DNA from: Marinobacter sp.
Lineage (GTDB): Bacteria; Pseudomonadota; Gammaproteobacteria; Pseudomonadales; Oleiphilaceae
NCBI GenBank assembly: GCA_018402255.1
Contig: JAGYIS010000009.1
Span: 468,309 to 532,308, forward strand
Direction of reading: 5' to 3'
DNA length: 64,000 nucleotides
Position 1 is the stretch's first letter. Every line of letters begins with the position of its first letter. Positions 1 through 8,925 of the stretch are shown here, in pieces. The notes beneath the pieces are model-generated. The model was not told the origin of the DNA. It saw only the letters and a list, made by a program, of their open reading frames with translations, and did no database searches. A program made the translations under genes and the position numbers.

Positions 1-767
1 GGAATTTCAATGATTTCACCGGTTCCATCAGTGCCATCGGGGCGGTGCCGTACTACGAGGATCTCCGGGTGTTGCTGCAGGGTTTGCCCGGGCCCCGAAT
101 TGCACGACATCTGAGTCAGGATGGCTATGAAGTACTTGGTGTTGCGCCCATGGGAGCGGCCTACCTGTTTGTGAATGACCGCGACATCAACCATGTTGCT
201 GCCCTCACTGATAAACGTATCACTGTGTTTGAGGGTCACCACGACGCTCGTCACCTGGTGGAATTTGTCGGTGCTAAACCGGTGGCGGCCACCATTTCGA
301 ACTTTGCCCGATTGTTCAATTCAGGGCAGGCGGATATCAGCTACGCGCCAGCCGCCGCCTGGGAGGTGCTTGAGATGTTCCGGGGTGCGGGCGACCGGGG
401 CGGCATCATACGTTACCCGGTGGGTCAGGTGACGGTTCAGCTGGTGGCCAGGGAAGGTGCGTTCAGCCCGGAATTTGTGCGCGAATCCCGAAAGCTGATG
501 GCCCGGCTCTACCCGGAGGCGATACGAGTCATTCGGCAGTTTGAGGATCGTATTCCCGAGGAGCGTTGGGTCGACATCGCACCAGAGGACATGCGGGAGT
601 ACCAGGAGATGCTGAGGCAGGTGCGCATCGATCTGCTTTCTGATCAAGGCCAGGATGCGCCGCTGGCGGCGGCGGTCTATCACGAAGACATGATGACCAT
701 ATTGCGCAAGATCCGCTGTTATACCAATCCGGGTGCCGGAGAGTGTTCGGATCAGAACCGGGAGTGA
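1..767 (+). CDS. Putative solute-binding protein (AdeT1/2-like, DUF6091), 3' part
   Basis: The reading frame is already open at base 3 (Asn-Phe-Asn-Asp-Phe-Thr-Gly...), so the N-terminus with any signal peptide lies outside the window; about 255 residues are seen. The pattern (an N-terminal segment ending in AYLFVNDRDIN, then an ATISNFA...FNSGQADI segment, an IRYPVGQVTVQLV strand and a Cys-containing C-terminus) resembles the AdeT1/2 'putative solute-binding protein' family common in marine Gammaproteobacteria. These are periplasmic-binding-protein-like proteins of unknown ligand. The assignment is from memory of the family, not a search. The gene ends 15 bases before a hairpin terminator shared with infA. 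Confidence 0.55.
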   Translation, partial: NFNDFTGSISAIGAVPYYEDLRVLLQGLPGPRIARHLSQDGYEVLGVAPMGAAYLFVNDRDINHVAALTDKRITVFEGHHDARHLVEFVGAKPVAATISNFARLFNSGQADISYAPAAAWEVLEMFRGAGDRGGIIRYPVGQVTVQLVAREGAFSPEFVRESRKLMARLYPEAIRVIRQFEDRIPEERWVDIAPEDMREYQEMLRQVRIDLLSDQGQDAPLAAAVYHEDMMTILRKIRCYTNPGAGECSDQNRE

Positions 768-782
768 GTCTGACTGCAACAA

Positions 783-810
783 AAAAGCCCCGCGATGTGC
801 GGGGCTTTTC
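783..810. terminator. Bidirectional intrinsic terminator between solute-binding gene and infA
   Basis: The 11-base arms AAAAGCCCCGC and GCGGGGCTTTT are perfect complements around a 6-base loop, giving an A/U-flanked GC stem that can terminate transcription from either side. The two flanking genes converge on it. Confidence 0.85.
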
Positions 811-825
811 AGATGTCACTTGGCA

Positions 826-1044
826 TTAACGGGCGCGGTAGACGATGCGGCCCTTGCTCAGGTCGTAAGGCGTCAGTTCAACCTTGACCTTGTCTCCGGT
901 CAGGATGCGGATGTAGTTCTTGCGCATTTTTCCTGAGATGTGCGCGGTCACAACGTGGCCGTTGGACAGCTCGACACGGAACATAGTGTTTGGAAGGGTG
1001 TCTAGAATAACGCCTTCCATTTCAATGACATCTGATTTCGCCAT
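826..1044 (-). CDS. infA: Translation initiation factor IF-1
   Basis: A complete 72-residue IF-1, the usual length. It begins [13 protein letters not shown] and carries the OB-fold signature ([20 protein letters not shown]) and the C-terminal [10 protein letters not shown]-1 binds the 30S A site and assists IF-2 and IF-3 in start-codon selection. A GAGG element sits upstream of the ATG. It is the last gene of the leftward aat-bpt-infA group, an order also found in Pseudomonas, but it has an 81-bp upstream gap with a plausible promoter of its own. Confidence 0.97.
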   Translation of the reverse strand: MAKSDVIEMEGVILDTLPNTMFRVELSNGHVVTAHISGKMRKNYIRILTGDKVKVELTPYDLSKGRIVYRAR

Positions 1045-1093
1045 TCAGTAAAAACCTCGTTCGGAATACTTTTCGGTGATTTTAAATTGCGCA

Positions 1094-1122
1094 ATTCTGC
1101 CTGATTTCTTAACGTTTGGCAA
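1094..1122 (-). promoter_or_regulatory. Candidate sigma-70 promoter of infA
   Basis: On the minus strand there is TTGCCA (-35), a 17-base spacer and CAGAAT (-10), about 50 bases upstream of the infA ATG and just beyond the bpt stop. The -35 is close to consensus; the -10 matches 4 of 6. Prediction by eye only. Confidence 0.35.
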
Positions 1123-1125
1123 AAT

Positions 1126-1839
1126 TCAGTCGGTTTCCAGCTCTCGCCAGTGGCCGTCCCGCAGTGCTTCAATGGGTTTGAACCGATTTTTATAGTTCAT
1201 TTTGCGGCATTCCTTGATCCAGTAGCCCAGATACAGATGCGGCAATCCCTGCCGTTTTGCCTCTTCGATTTGCCAGAGCACCGCAAAGGTGCCCAGGCTC
1301 CGGAGTTCGAGTTCCGGGGCAAAAATGGTATAGATTGCAGACAGCCCGTCATCCAGTAGATCCACCGCCGCCAGTCCGACCAGGTCATCACCCATCGACA
1401 TTTCCAGAAACCAGGACTCGGTTGAGCCCTCTACCAGGAACGATGTGAACTGCTCTTTTGAGGGTGGATACATATCACCATCCCGGTGACGCTCCTCTAT
1501 GTAGTGTGCATACAGCCGGTAGTAGCGCTCGCTGAAGGTGGCCGGGACCAGTTTACAGGTGATGTCTTCGTTCTTTCGCCACACTCTGCGTTGGTTTCGG
1601 TCGGGTTGAAACCGATCCACTTTCAGTCGGACCGGAATGCACGCGTTGCAATGTTCACAATGGGGGCGGTAGTAGTGTGAGCCGCTGCGCCGAAAGCCCA
1701 GCGCAGTCAATTGACTGTACAGCTTTTTGTCGATGTGGGCCCGCGGGTCCACAAACATGGTGGTGGCTTCCTTGTCTGGCAGATAGCTGCAATCGTGGGG
1801 CGGGGTGGCAAAGAAAACGAGTGTTCTCAGATTACTCAT
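1126..1839 (-). CDS. bpt: Aspartate/glutamate leucyltransferase (bacterial R-transferase homologue)
   Basis: The 237-residue protein is the size of bacterial Bpt. It has the N-terminal Cys cluster (CEHCNAC at about residues 60-66) and the GNAT-like C-terminal part ending in LGYWIKECRKMNYKNRFKP, both typical of the ATE/Bpt family. Bpt transfers leucine from Leu-tRNA to proteins with N-terminal Asp or Glu, making N-degrons for ClpS/ClpAP. The start ATG is preceded by GGAGGT located inside the end of aat; the two genes abut without a gap and are surely co-transcribed. Having aat and bpt side by side covers both primary and tertiary N-degron residues. Confidence 0.95.
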   Translation of the reverse strand: MSNLRTLVFFATPPHDCSYLPDKEATTMFVDPRAHIDKKLYSQLTALGFRRSGSHYYRPHCEHCNACIPVRLKVDRFQPDRNQRRVWRKNEDITCKLVPATFSERYYRLYAHYIEERHRDGDMYPPSKEQFTSFLVEGSTESWFLEMSMGDDLVGLAAVDLLDDGLSAIYTIFAPELELRSLGTFAVLWQIEEAKRQGLPHLYLGYWIKECRKMNYKNRFKPIEALRDGHWRELETD

Positions 1840-2553
1840 CTATACCTCCGGGCCGGTCCATTGCCAGGTGAATGACCAGTCTGGCTGATCCGCTGTCTGA
1901 TTCACGCATGCCCTGAGTATAGATAAAAATTCGGCACGGGGAATCGTTCTGGCCCCCATGGTCATCAGGTGACTGCTTTCCACCTGGCAGTCCATCAAGC
2001 GATACCCCCAAACCGCCAGTTGGCGCGCCAGGTGCACCATCAACACTTTTGAAGCATTGGTTTCAAGAGAGAACATGGATTCGCCGAAGAAGCAGCGCCC
2101 AAGAGCGACACCGTACATGCCTCCAGCCAGCTCGCCCTGCTGGTTCCATACTTCGATAGAGTGCGCATGCCCCTGGCGATGCAGCCCTGTGTAGGCGGCA
2201 ATCATGTCATCGGTAATCCAGGTGCCCTCAGCCCGGGTTGTGGCGCAAAGGCGGATAACACGGCTGAAGCACCGATCGGCCGTCACTTGAAACCGACGCT
2301 GATTAAGGGTTCGCCGAAGACTCCGGGAGATGTGGATCTGATCAGGAATCAGCACGCATCGGGGGTTGGGTGACCACCACAGTATGGGCTGATCATCGCT
2401 GAACCAGGGAAAAATCCCGTTGCGGTACGCCAACAACAACCGCTCCGATGACAGATCACCACCCAAGGCCAGAAGGCCATCCGGATCTTCCAGTGCTTCA
2501 TCAGCGGGAGGAAACCAGAACTGGTCCGGATCCAGCCAGGGTAGCGAGGTCAT
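1840..2553 (-). CDS. aat: Leucyl/phenylalanyl-tRNA--protein transferase
   Basis: The Aat family is recognised by PDGLLALGGDLS near the N-terminus, WWSPNPR, the central EVWNQQGELAGGMYGV and FFGESMFS. It adds Leu or Phe to proteins starting with Lys or Arg, feeding the ClpS/ClpAP N-degron pathway. I chose ATG 2553 (237 residues, normal family length), which gives MTSLPWLDPDQFWFPP. A longer frame to 2655 would run 86 bases into trxB and has no family-like sequence. It lies 16 bases downstream of trxB and abuts bpt, so it is part of one operon. Confidence 0.95.
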   Translation of the reverse strand: MTSLPWLDPDQFWFPPADEALEDPDGLLALGGDLSSERLLLAYRNGIFPWFSDDQPILWWSPNPRCVLIPDQIHISRSLRRTLNQRRFQVTADRCFSRVIRLCATTRAEGTWITDDMIAAYTGLHRQGHAHSIEVWNQQGELAGGMYGVALGRCFFGESMFSLETNASKVLMVHLARQLAVWGYRLMDCQVESSHLMTMGARTIPRAEFLSILRACVNQTADQPDWSFTWQWTGPEV

Positions 2554-2569
2554 AAAACGCTTATCCGGA

Positions 2570-3553
<984 letters not shown>

Positions 3554-3578
3554 TCAGGTAGATGAGGCCGCTGCCGCA

Positions 3579-4490
3579 TTATTCAAGTACGGAGACGGTG
3601 GCCAGTAGCTGTCTGACCCGTTCCTTGCTTTTACCGGATTCACCCTGTTCAAGGCGATGTTCGGCGACGGATGGGAACACTGCCTGCACATCGTCTGGCA
3701 GAACATGGTTACGTCCGGCCATCAGGGCCCAGGCTTTCGATGCCCTGAGCAGGCCGATGCCGGCCCGGGGTGACAGTCCATAGAGCAGTCCGGGCATGCG
3801 CCGGCTCTGTTCGAGCAGGCGCTGCAGGTAATCCAGCAGGGCAGGGCTGGCAGAAACATCGTTAACGGCAGCCTGCAGTGCCTTCAGTTCGTCGTGGGGC
3901 AATATCGCCTGCAAGCGATCTGTCAGCGAACGGCGATCTTCACCTTCGAGCAGTTCGCGCTCGGCTTTTGGATCCGGGTAACCGAGGCGTAAACGCATCA
4001 GAAACCGGTCAAGCTGAGATTCGGGTAGCGGGAAGGTGCCGCCTTGTTCTATCGGGTTCTGGGTGGCAATCACGAAGAACGGTGAGGGCAAGGGCCGGGT
4101 TTCGCCCTCGATAGACACCTGTCGTTCTTCCATGGCCTCAAGCAAGGCACTCTGGGTTCGTGGCGACGCGCGATTGATCTCGTCCGCGAGCACCACCTGA
4201 GCAAAGATGGGCCCTTGATGGAAGACCAGGCTGCCAGCCTGTTTGTCGTACATGGAGTAGCCCAGAACATCCGCCGGCAACAGGTCGTTGGTGAACTGGA
4301 TGCGCTGATAACTCAAGCCCATGATTTTGGCCAGGGCGTGGGACAAGGTGGTTTTGCCCATGCCGGGTATGTCTTCAATCAGCAGGTGGCCCTGGGCCAG
4401 CAGTCCGCACAGGGCGAGCCTTACCTGAGTATCCTTGCCCAACAGAATTTTGTTGAGTTCGTTAACAACGCTGTCCATTTTCTGTTTCAT
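3579..4490 (-). CDS. MoxR-family AAA+ ATPase
   Basis: The 303-residue protein has Walker A GMGKTT (about residues 44-49), Walker B VVLADEINR, the MoxR sensor region FVIATQNPIEQ and the C-terminal lid GLSPRAGIGLLRASKA, all diagnostic of the MoxR AAA+ class. MoxR proteins act as chaperone-like ATPases, usually with DUF58 and VWA partner genes next door. No such partner is seen here. Instead the gene follows aguB by 7 bases and precedes trxB, so its client is unclear. Family assignment is firm; function is unknown. Confidence 0.9.
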   Translation of the reverse strand: MKQKMDSVVNELNKILLGKDTQVRLALCGLLAQGHLLIEDIPGMGKTTLSHALAKIMGLSYQRIQFTNDLLPADVLGYSMYDKQAGSLVFHQGPIFAQVVLADEINRASPRTQSALLEAMEERQVSIEGETRPLPSPFFVIATQNPIEQGGTFPLPESQLDRFLMRLRLGYPDPKAERELLEGEDRRSLTDRLQAILPHDELKALQAAVNDVSASPALLDYLQRLLEQSRRMPGLLYGLSPRAGIGLLRASKAWALMAGRNHVLPDDVQAVFPSVAEHRLEQGESGKSKERVRQLLATVSVLE

Positions 4491-4497
4491 GCAGGTC

Positions 4498-5421
4498 TCA
4501 GTCCCGTACCCGTTTCAGAATGTCATCGTAGGCGTCAATGCGCCGGTCACGGAGATACGGCCAGATACGGCGAACGGATTCGGTGCGGCTGCGATCCAGG
4601 GTGGCGGTGAGTATGCATTCGCTGTGATCGTCCGCCCGTGCCAGGAATTCGCCCTGTGGTCCGCAGATAAAACTGTTACCCCAGAATCGGATACCGTCAC
4701 CGTGACCTGACGGGTCTGGCTCCGTGCCTACCCGGTTGGGTGCAATGACCGGCAGGTTGTTGGCGATGGCATGGCCTCGCTGTACCGTCACCCAGGCCTC
4801 GAGCTGGCGTTCCTGCTCTTGCGGCTCGTCGGTGATGTCCCAGCCGATGGCTGTGGGGTAAATCAACAGCTCGGCTCCGGCCAGTGCCATCAGGCGTGCG
4901 GCTTCCGGGTACCACTGATCCCAGCACACCAGCACTCCGAGTTTGCCGAGGGAGGTGGAGATGGGGGTGAAGCCGCTGTGGCCTTCGTTAAATTGGGCGT
5001 CGCCGGGGGTGAAATAGAATTTCTCGTAAAAGCCCGGGTCATCCGGAATGTGCATCTTGCGATATATGCCGGCCAGGCTGCCGTCGGTATCAAACACGAC
5101 GGATGTATTGTGATAGACCCCGTTCATCCGGCGCTCAAAAATTGAGCCGACCAGAACAACGTTCAGTTCGTCTGCCAGGGCCGACAAGCGGTTGCTGGTC
5201 GGCCCTGGGATGGGTTCCGCCAACTCGAACACGGCGGTGTCTTCAGTCTGGCAAAAATACAGGGTGGCGTGCAGTTCCTGCAATACGATCAATTGCGCGC
5301 CGCCTTTGGCGGCTTCACGAATCAGCATTTCCGAGGTGGCCAGGCTGGCGGATTTATCCTCGCTGCATTTTTGCTGGATTGCGGCAATTTTGAGCTGGTT
5401 GGCGTCGGCTTTTTCTCTCAT
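4498..5421 (-). CDS. aguB: N-carbamoylputrescine amidase
   Basis: The 307-residue nitrilase-superfamily enzyme has the Glu-Lys-Cys catalytic triad visible as E49 (LQELHA), K122 (YRKMHIPDD) and C166 (VLVCWDQWYPE). The GFYEKFYFTPGD segment is typical of AguB rather than of other nitrilases. It hydrolyses N-carbamoylputrescine to putrescine, CO2 and ammonia. Its start overlaps the aguA stop by 4 bases (ATGA arrangement), which fits the two-step agmatine-to-putrescine pathway. Confidence 0.94.
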   Translation of the reverse strand: MREKADANQLKIAAIQQKCSEDKSASLATSEMLIREAAKGGAQLIVLQELHATLYFCQTEDTAVFELAEPIPGPTSNRLSALADELNVVLVGSIFERRMNGVYHNTSVVFDTDGSLAGIYRKMHIPDDPGFYEKFYFTPGDAQFNEGHSGFTPISTSLGKLGVLVCWDQWYPEAARLMALAGAELLIYPTAIGWDITDEPQEQERQLEAWVTVQRGHAIANNLPVIAPNRVGTEPDPSGHGDGIRFWGNSFICGPQGEFLARADDHSECILTATLDRSRTESVRRIWPYLRDRRIDAYDDILKRVRD

Positions 5422-6494
5422 AGATCAATCACTCCTGAGGGAATCTGCATGGTGACGCAATGAAGGCTGCCATGTTGGTGAATCAGGGGGCGACAGTTGA
5501 TGGGTATGATTTCCCGGTCGGGGAAAACCTCAGCCAGGATGCGAATCGCTTCCTGATCTTGCGGTACATCGTATACCGGCAGTAAAACGGCCCCGTTGAT
5601 AATGAGGAAGTTGGCATAGGTGGCGGGCAAGCGTTCGCCATCCTCATCATGGATGGCATCGGGCCACGGCAAGGCTGTGAGCTTGTAAGGGCTGCCGTCT
5701 TGCTGGCGGAATTCCTGGAGCTCTTCTTCCATGGCCGCCAGCGCACTGTAGTGCTCGTCCGCGACATCGGGGCAGGACACGTAACAGATATGGTCGCGGG
5801 CGCAGAACCGGGCCAGGGTGTCGATGTGGCTGTCGGTGTCGTCACCTGCCAGATAACCGTGGTTGAGCCAGAGAATTCGATCCGCCCCAAGCATTTCCGA
5901 TAGCAGTTGCTCAATGGCTGAGCGGTCCATCGTGGGGTTTCGGGACGGCGTCAACATGCATTCGCTGGTGGTCAGAATCGTGCCATTGCCATCAGATTCT
6001 ATGGAGCCACCTTCAAGTACGAAGTCAACGGGCTGCAGCGGGTGCTTGCCAAAAACGCCGGCATTGGCCAGGTGCTGGTTCAGGGCGTTGTCTTTTTCCC
6101 AGGGAAACTTGCCACCCCAGGCGTTGAAGCTGAAATCCAGTATTTCAAAGCTCTCACCGGTGTTCACGGTAATCGGCCCATGATCGCGGGCCCAGGTGTC
6201 GTTGGCCGGGGCAGGCACCGTGATAACCCGACCGGGCAGGCCTTCTGCCTCGGCGTAGTTGTTCAGGTCCCGCCCCAGCTCCTGCAGGCGTGCCACAAAC
6301 TCACAGCTGATCAAAAGATGCTCAAATCGAAGCACCTGCCGGGCAATGGTCAGGAACACCGGCTCGACATCTGCCATGATGCGGGCCCAGTCTGTACCGG
6401 GGTGAGGCCAGGTCAACATCACTGCGCTCTGGGGTGCCCACTCCGCAGGCAACATTCGCTTGGAAGTCACTGTATTTGTCACCTTGGTTCGCAA
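5418..6494 (-). CDS. aguA: Agmatine deiminase
   Basis: Peptidyl-arginine-deiminase-like family. Visible signatures are LPAEWAPQSAVMLTWPHPGTDW near the N-terminus (shown in part), WARDHGPI, FVLEGGSIESDG, the His-containing DSHIDTLARF and the catalytic Cys346 in HGSLHC. It converts agmatine to N-carbamoylputrescine. The coordinate given uses a TTG at 6494 (358 residues); ATG 6455 (345 residues, MLPAEWAPQ...) is an equally plausible start, and no strong ribosome site decides between them. First gene of the aguA-aguB-moxR run. Confidence 0.92.
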   Translation of the reverse strand: MRTKVTNTVTSKRMLPAEWAPQSAVMLTWPHPGTDWARIMADVEPVFLTIARQVLRFEHLLISCEFVARLQELGRDLNNYAEAEGLPGRVITVPAPANDTWARDHGPITVNTGESFEILDFSFNAWGGKFPWEKDNALNQHLANAGVFGKHPLQPVDFVLEGGSIESDGNGTILTTSECMLTPSRNPTMDRSAIEQLLSEMLGADRILWLNHGYLAGDDTDSHIDTLARFCARDHICYVSCPDVADEHYSALAAMEEELQEFRQQDGSPYKLTALPWPDAIHDEDGERLPATYANFLIINGAVLLPVYDVPQDQEAIRILAEVFPDREIIPINCRPLIHQHGSLHCVTMQIPSGVIDL

Positions 6495-6568
6495 AAGTCG
6501 CCATTCTATCTGACCGTTGCGATAACGTCAGGCCATGAACAGAGAAAATTGAACGCTTGGAAGGGCTG

Positions 6569-6871
6569 TCAGCGGTTGCGCTTGACGACGGAGTGCAACA
6601 CCCGATCCTGTTCAAAATAAACAATGAAGTCCGGGTAGTGCCACTGGCTGATGGGTGGTTCGCCAACCGGACCCTTCATGTCCTGCGGTGCGCCCCAGCG
6701 ATTACGAACCGAATCCTGGCTCATGCCGGTGGTGGGCAAGCTGATCTCACTGCGGTCAGCCTGGCTGCCGACCGGAACGGCCAGCTGCTCGGCGTGTGAC
6801 TGGCTGGCGATGCCGGTGGACATCAGCCCGGTCAGGGCCATTGCAGTGATCAGTGTTGATCTGTTTTTCAT
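6569..6871 (-). CDS. Small exported protein with a BamE/SmpA-like tail
   Basis: About 100 residues starting MKNRSTLITAMALTGLMSTG, a Sec signal peptide probably cut after SHA. The mature part has TGMSQDSVRNRWGAP followed by ISQWHYPDFIVYFEQDRVLHSVVK. The pattern 'helix, RxGxP, W-Y, strand, strand' recalls the SmpA/OmlA (BamE-like) fold of small periplasmic proteins. There is no lipobox. I prefer the second ATG (6871), because GGAG sits 6 bases before it; the first ATG, four codons earlier, overlaps that GGAG. Specific function is not known. Confidence 0.75.
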   Translation of the reverse strand: MKNRSTLITAMALTGLMSTGIASQSHAEQLAVPVGSQADRSEISLPTTGMSQDSVRNRWGAPQDMKGPVGEPPISQWHYPDFIVYFEQDRVLHSVVKRNR

Positions 6872-6973
6872 TGAGTTCTCCATTAATGCCAGTTCCCCGC
6901 GAGACGGACCGCGAGATATGGATAAAACGTAATATCCCGAAAAAACGGGTAAAAGTCAGTGTTTTTTATCAGT

Positions 6974-7561
6974 TTACTCTTTTTGACGTTGCCGGATTTG
7001 CCAGCGCATCACATGGCGGGCAATTTGTTGGCGATCGCTGTCTTCCAGTTGCACAAATTCGGTGTGAACCCTTGCGCCACCCCGCTCGTCCGGTTCTGCG
7101 GTCAGGACTTCGGCGACGGCTTGTGGCTGGTAGAGTTCGGGTGGCAGGGTCATGCGGACCGCGATACGGTCTCCGGTGCTCCAGGCTGGTGTGTTGCTGG
7201 CAAAAGACAGGCCGCCCTCGCTCAGGGTCACATCCTGCCAGTCTTCCGGTTGCAACGGATTTTGCTCAAAGGCGATAATGCGCGCCAGCGTGTCGAGCTT
7301 GCTGTTCATTGATTTGATCAATCCGGTCAACAATCGATCGCGTTCAGCCAGGCTGGCAAGGTGCGCTTTGACGTCCTGATCAAGTCGGCGAAATTCAGCT
7401 TTGAGACTTTCCAGCGGAGTGCCATCGAACGCGTCCTGCTGGTTGTCTTCATCACGGTTGAGTCGCCGGATTTCCAGGCCAATATGATCCTCAATCCGAA
7501 AATACTCTCTCCGGTCGGATTTTGAGTCAGTGGTCTGAGGCGTAACGCGCGAACCTGGCAT
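6974..7561 (-). CDS. PilZ-domain protein
   Basis: A 195-residue soluble protein. An N-terminal RREYFR supplies the Arg pair used by PilZ domains for c-di-GMP, a helical middle part (about 45-95) may be a coiled coil, and the C-terminal half has LSEGGLSF, GDRIAVRMTLP and the closing strand ARVHTEFVQL. The second c-di-GMP motif, normally (D/N)xSxxG, reads TLSEGG here, so the acidic or Asn residue is replaced by Thr. It is transcribed away from lolC across a 119-bp gap. Likely a c-di-GMP effector or a degenerate relative. Confidence 0.75.
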   Translation of the reverse strand: MPGSRVTPQTTDSKSDRREYFRIEDHIGLEIRRLNRDEDNQQDAFDGTPLESLKAEFRRLDQDVKAHLASLAERDRLLTGLIKSMNSKLDTLARIIAFEQNPLQPEDWQDVTLSEGGLSFASNTPAWSTGDRIAVRMTLPPELYQPQAVAEVLTAEPDERGGARVHTEFVQLEDSDRQQIARHVMRWQIRQRQKE

Positions 7562-7680
7562 TCTTTCTCCGCTGGGCAGATTTTTATTTGTAGAGAGTAG
7601 TTTAGCAGTTTCCCGGGAGCGAGTAAGGGGCCCGGGGCATCAAACCACGACCGACCCGAAGGTAGCGCAGGCACCTCCTC

Positions 7681-8925
7681 ATGTTCAGACCTTTATCGTT
7701 CTACATTGGCTTGCGGTATACCGCTGCCAAACGACGTAATCACTTTATTTCCTTCATATCCCTGACCTCTATGCTCGGGCTGATGCTCGGGGTGGCAGTG
7801 CTGATCATCGTGCTGTCGGTCATGAACGGTTTTGACCGTGAACTGAAGCAGCGCATTCTGGGAATGGTGCCTCACGCCACGATTCAGGGTGCGTCTGGCC
7901 CCCTCGAAGACTGGGAGGAGATCGATCGCCGCGTTCAGGAGCATCCTCGGGTTCTTGCCGCTGCGCCTTTCATTCAGGGGCAGGGAATGGTGACCGGCGG
8001 GGGTGATGTTCGGGGTGTCATGCTCAGCGGCATCCTGCCTGAGGAAGAAGCCTCGGTCTCGATCATCGAGAATCATTTTATCGAGGGCGACCTGGATCAG
8101 CTCAAATCCGGTGAGTTCGGCATCATCATTGGCCGTTTGATGGCCTCCAGCTTGCGCCTGCAGGTCGGGGACAAGTTAACGGTGGTGTTGCCGGAAGCCT
8201 CTGTGACGCCTGCCGGGGTGCTGCCCAGGCTGAAGCGGTTTACGGTCAAGGGCATTTTTAGCGTTGGCGCCGAACTGGACGGCAATTATGCCCTGATTCA
8301 TATGGACGACGCCGCGCGGTTGATGCGCACCGGTGGTCGGGCAGAGGGTGTCCGGCTGTTGGTGGATGATTTGTTTGCGGCACCCCGTGTCGTCAATCAG
8401 GTGGCTCAGGAGCTGGGCGGGCGTTATTACGTGTCTGACTGGACTCGTACCCATGGCAACCTGTTCCAGGCGATTCGCATGGAAAAGACCATGATCGGAC
8501 TGCTGCTGATGTTTATTGTGGCGGTGGCGGCGTTCAATATCGTATCCACACTGGTCATGGTGGTCACCGACAAGACCGCAGATATTGCGATTCTTCGTAC
8601 CATGGGCGCGACGCCGGGGCGGGTTATGCGGATTTTCATCATCCAGGGGGCCGTTATCGGTGTTTTTGGAACCCTGATGGGTACGGCGTTGGGCATTCTC
8701 GGCGCCTTGAACATCAGCGCCTTCATTGCCTGGCTGGAAAACCTGATGGGGCACCAGTTCCTGAGCGCAGACGTCTACTTTATCAGCTACCTGCCATCAC
8801 AACTGCAATGGAGTGATGTGGCTGTTATCAGCAGTGCCGGGCTGGTCCTGAGTCTGCTGGCAACCATCTACCCGGCATGGCGGGCGTCAAGAATCGAACC
8901 AGCGGAGGCATTGCGTTATGAGTAA
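7681..8925 (+). CDS. lolC: Lipoprotein-releasing ABC transporter permease (LolC/E family)
   Basis: 414 residues with one N-terminal transmembrane segment (IGLRYTAAKRRNHFISFISL then a hydrophobic stretch), a large periplasmic domain (about 50-270) and three C-terminal membrane segments with the FtsX-fold motif TDKTADIAILRTMGA. The family forms LolCDE, which detaches lipoproteins from the inner membrane and hands them to LolA. Only one LolC/E-type permease precedes lolD, so it may act as a homodimer (LolF type), or a second gene lies elsewhere. It overlaps lolD by 8 bases. Confidence 0.93.
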   Translation: MFRPLSFYIGLRYTAAKRRNHFISFISLTSMLGLMLGVAVLIIVLSVMNGFDRELKQRILGMVPHATIQGASGPLEDWEEIDRRVQEHPRVLAAAPFIQGQGMVTGGGDVRGVMLSGILPEEEASVSIIENHFIEGDLDQLKSGEFGIIIGRLMASSLRLQVGDKLTVVLPEASVTPAGVLPRLKRFTVKGIFSVGAELDGNYALIHMDDAARLMRTGGRAEGVRLLVDDLFAAPRVVNQVAQELGGRYYVSDWTRTHGNLFQAIRMEKTMIGLLLMFIVAVAAFNIVSTLVMVVTDKTADIAILRTMGATPGRVMRIFIIQGAVIGVFGTLMGTALGILGALNISAFIAWLENLMGHQFLSADVYFISYLPSQLQWSDVAVISSAGLVLSLLATIYPAWRASRIEPAEALRYE

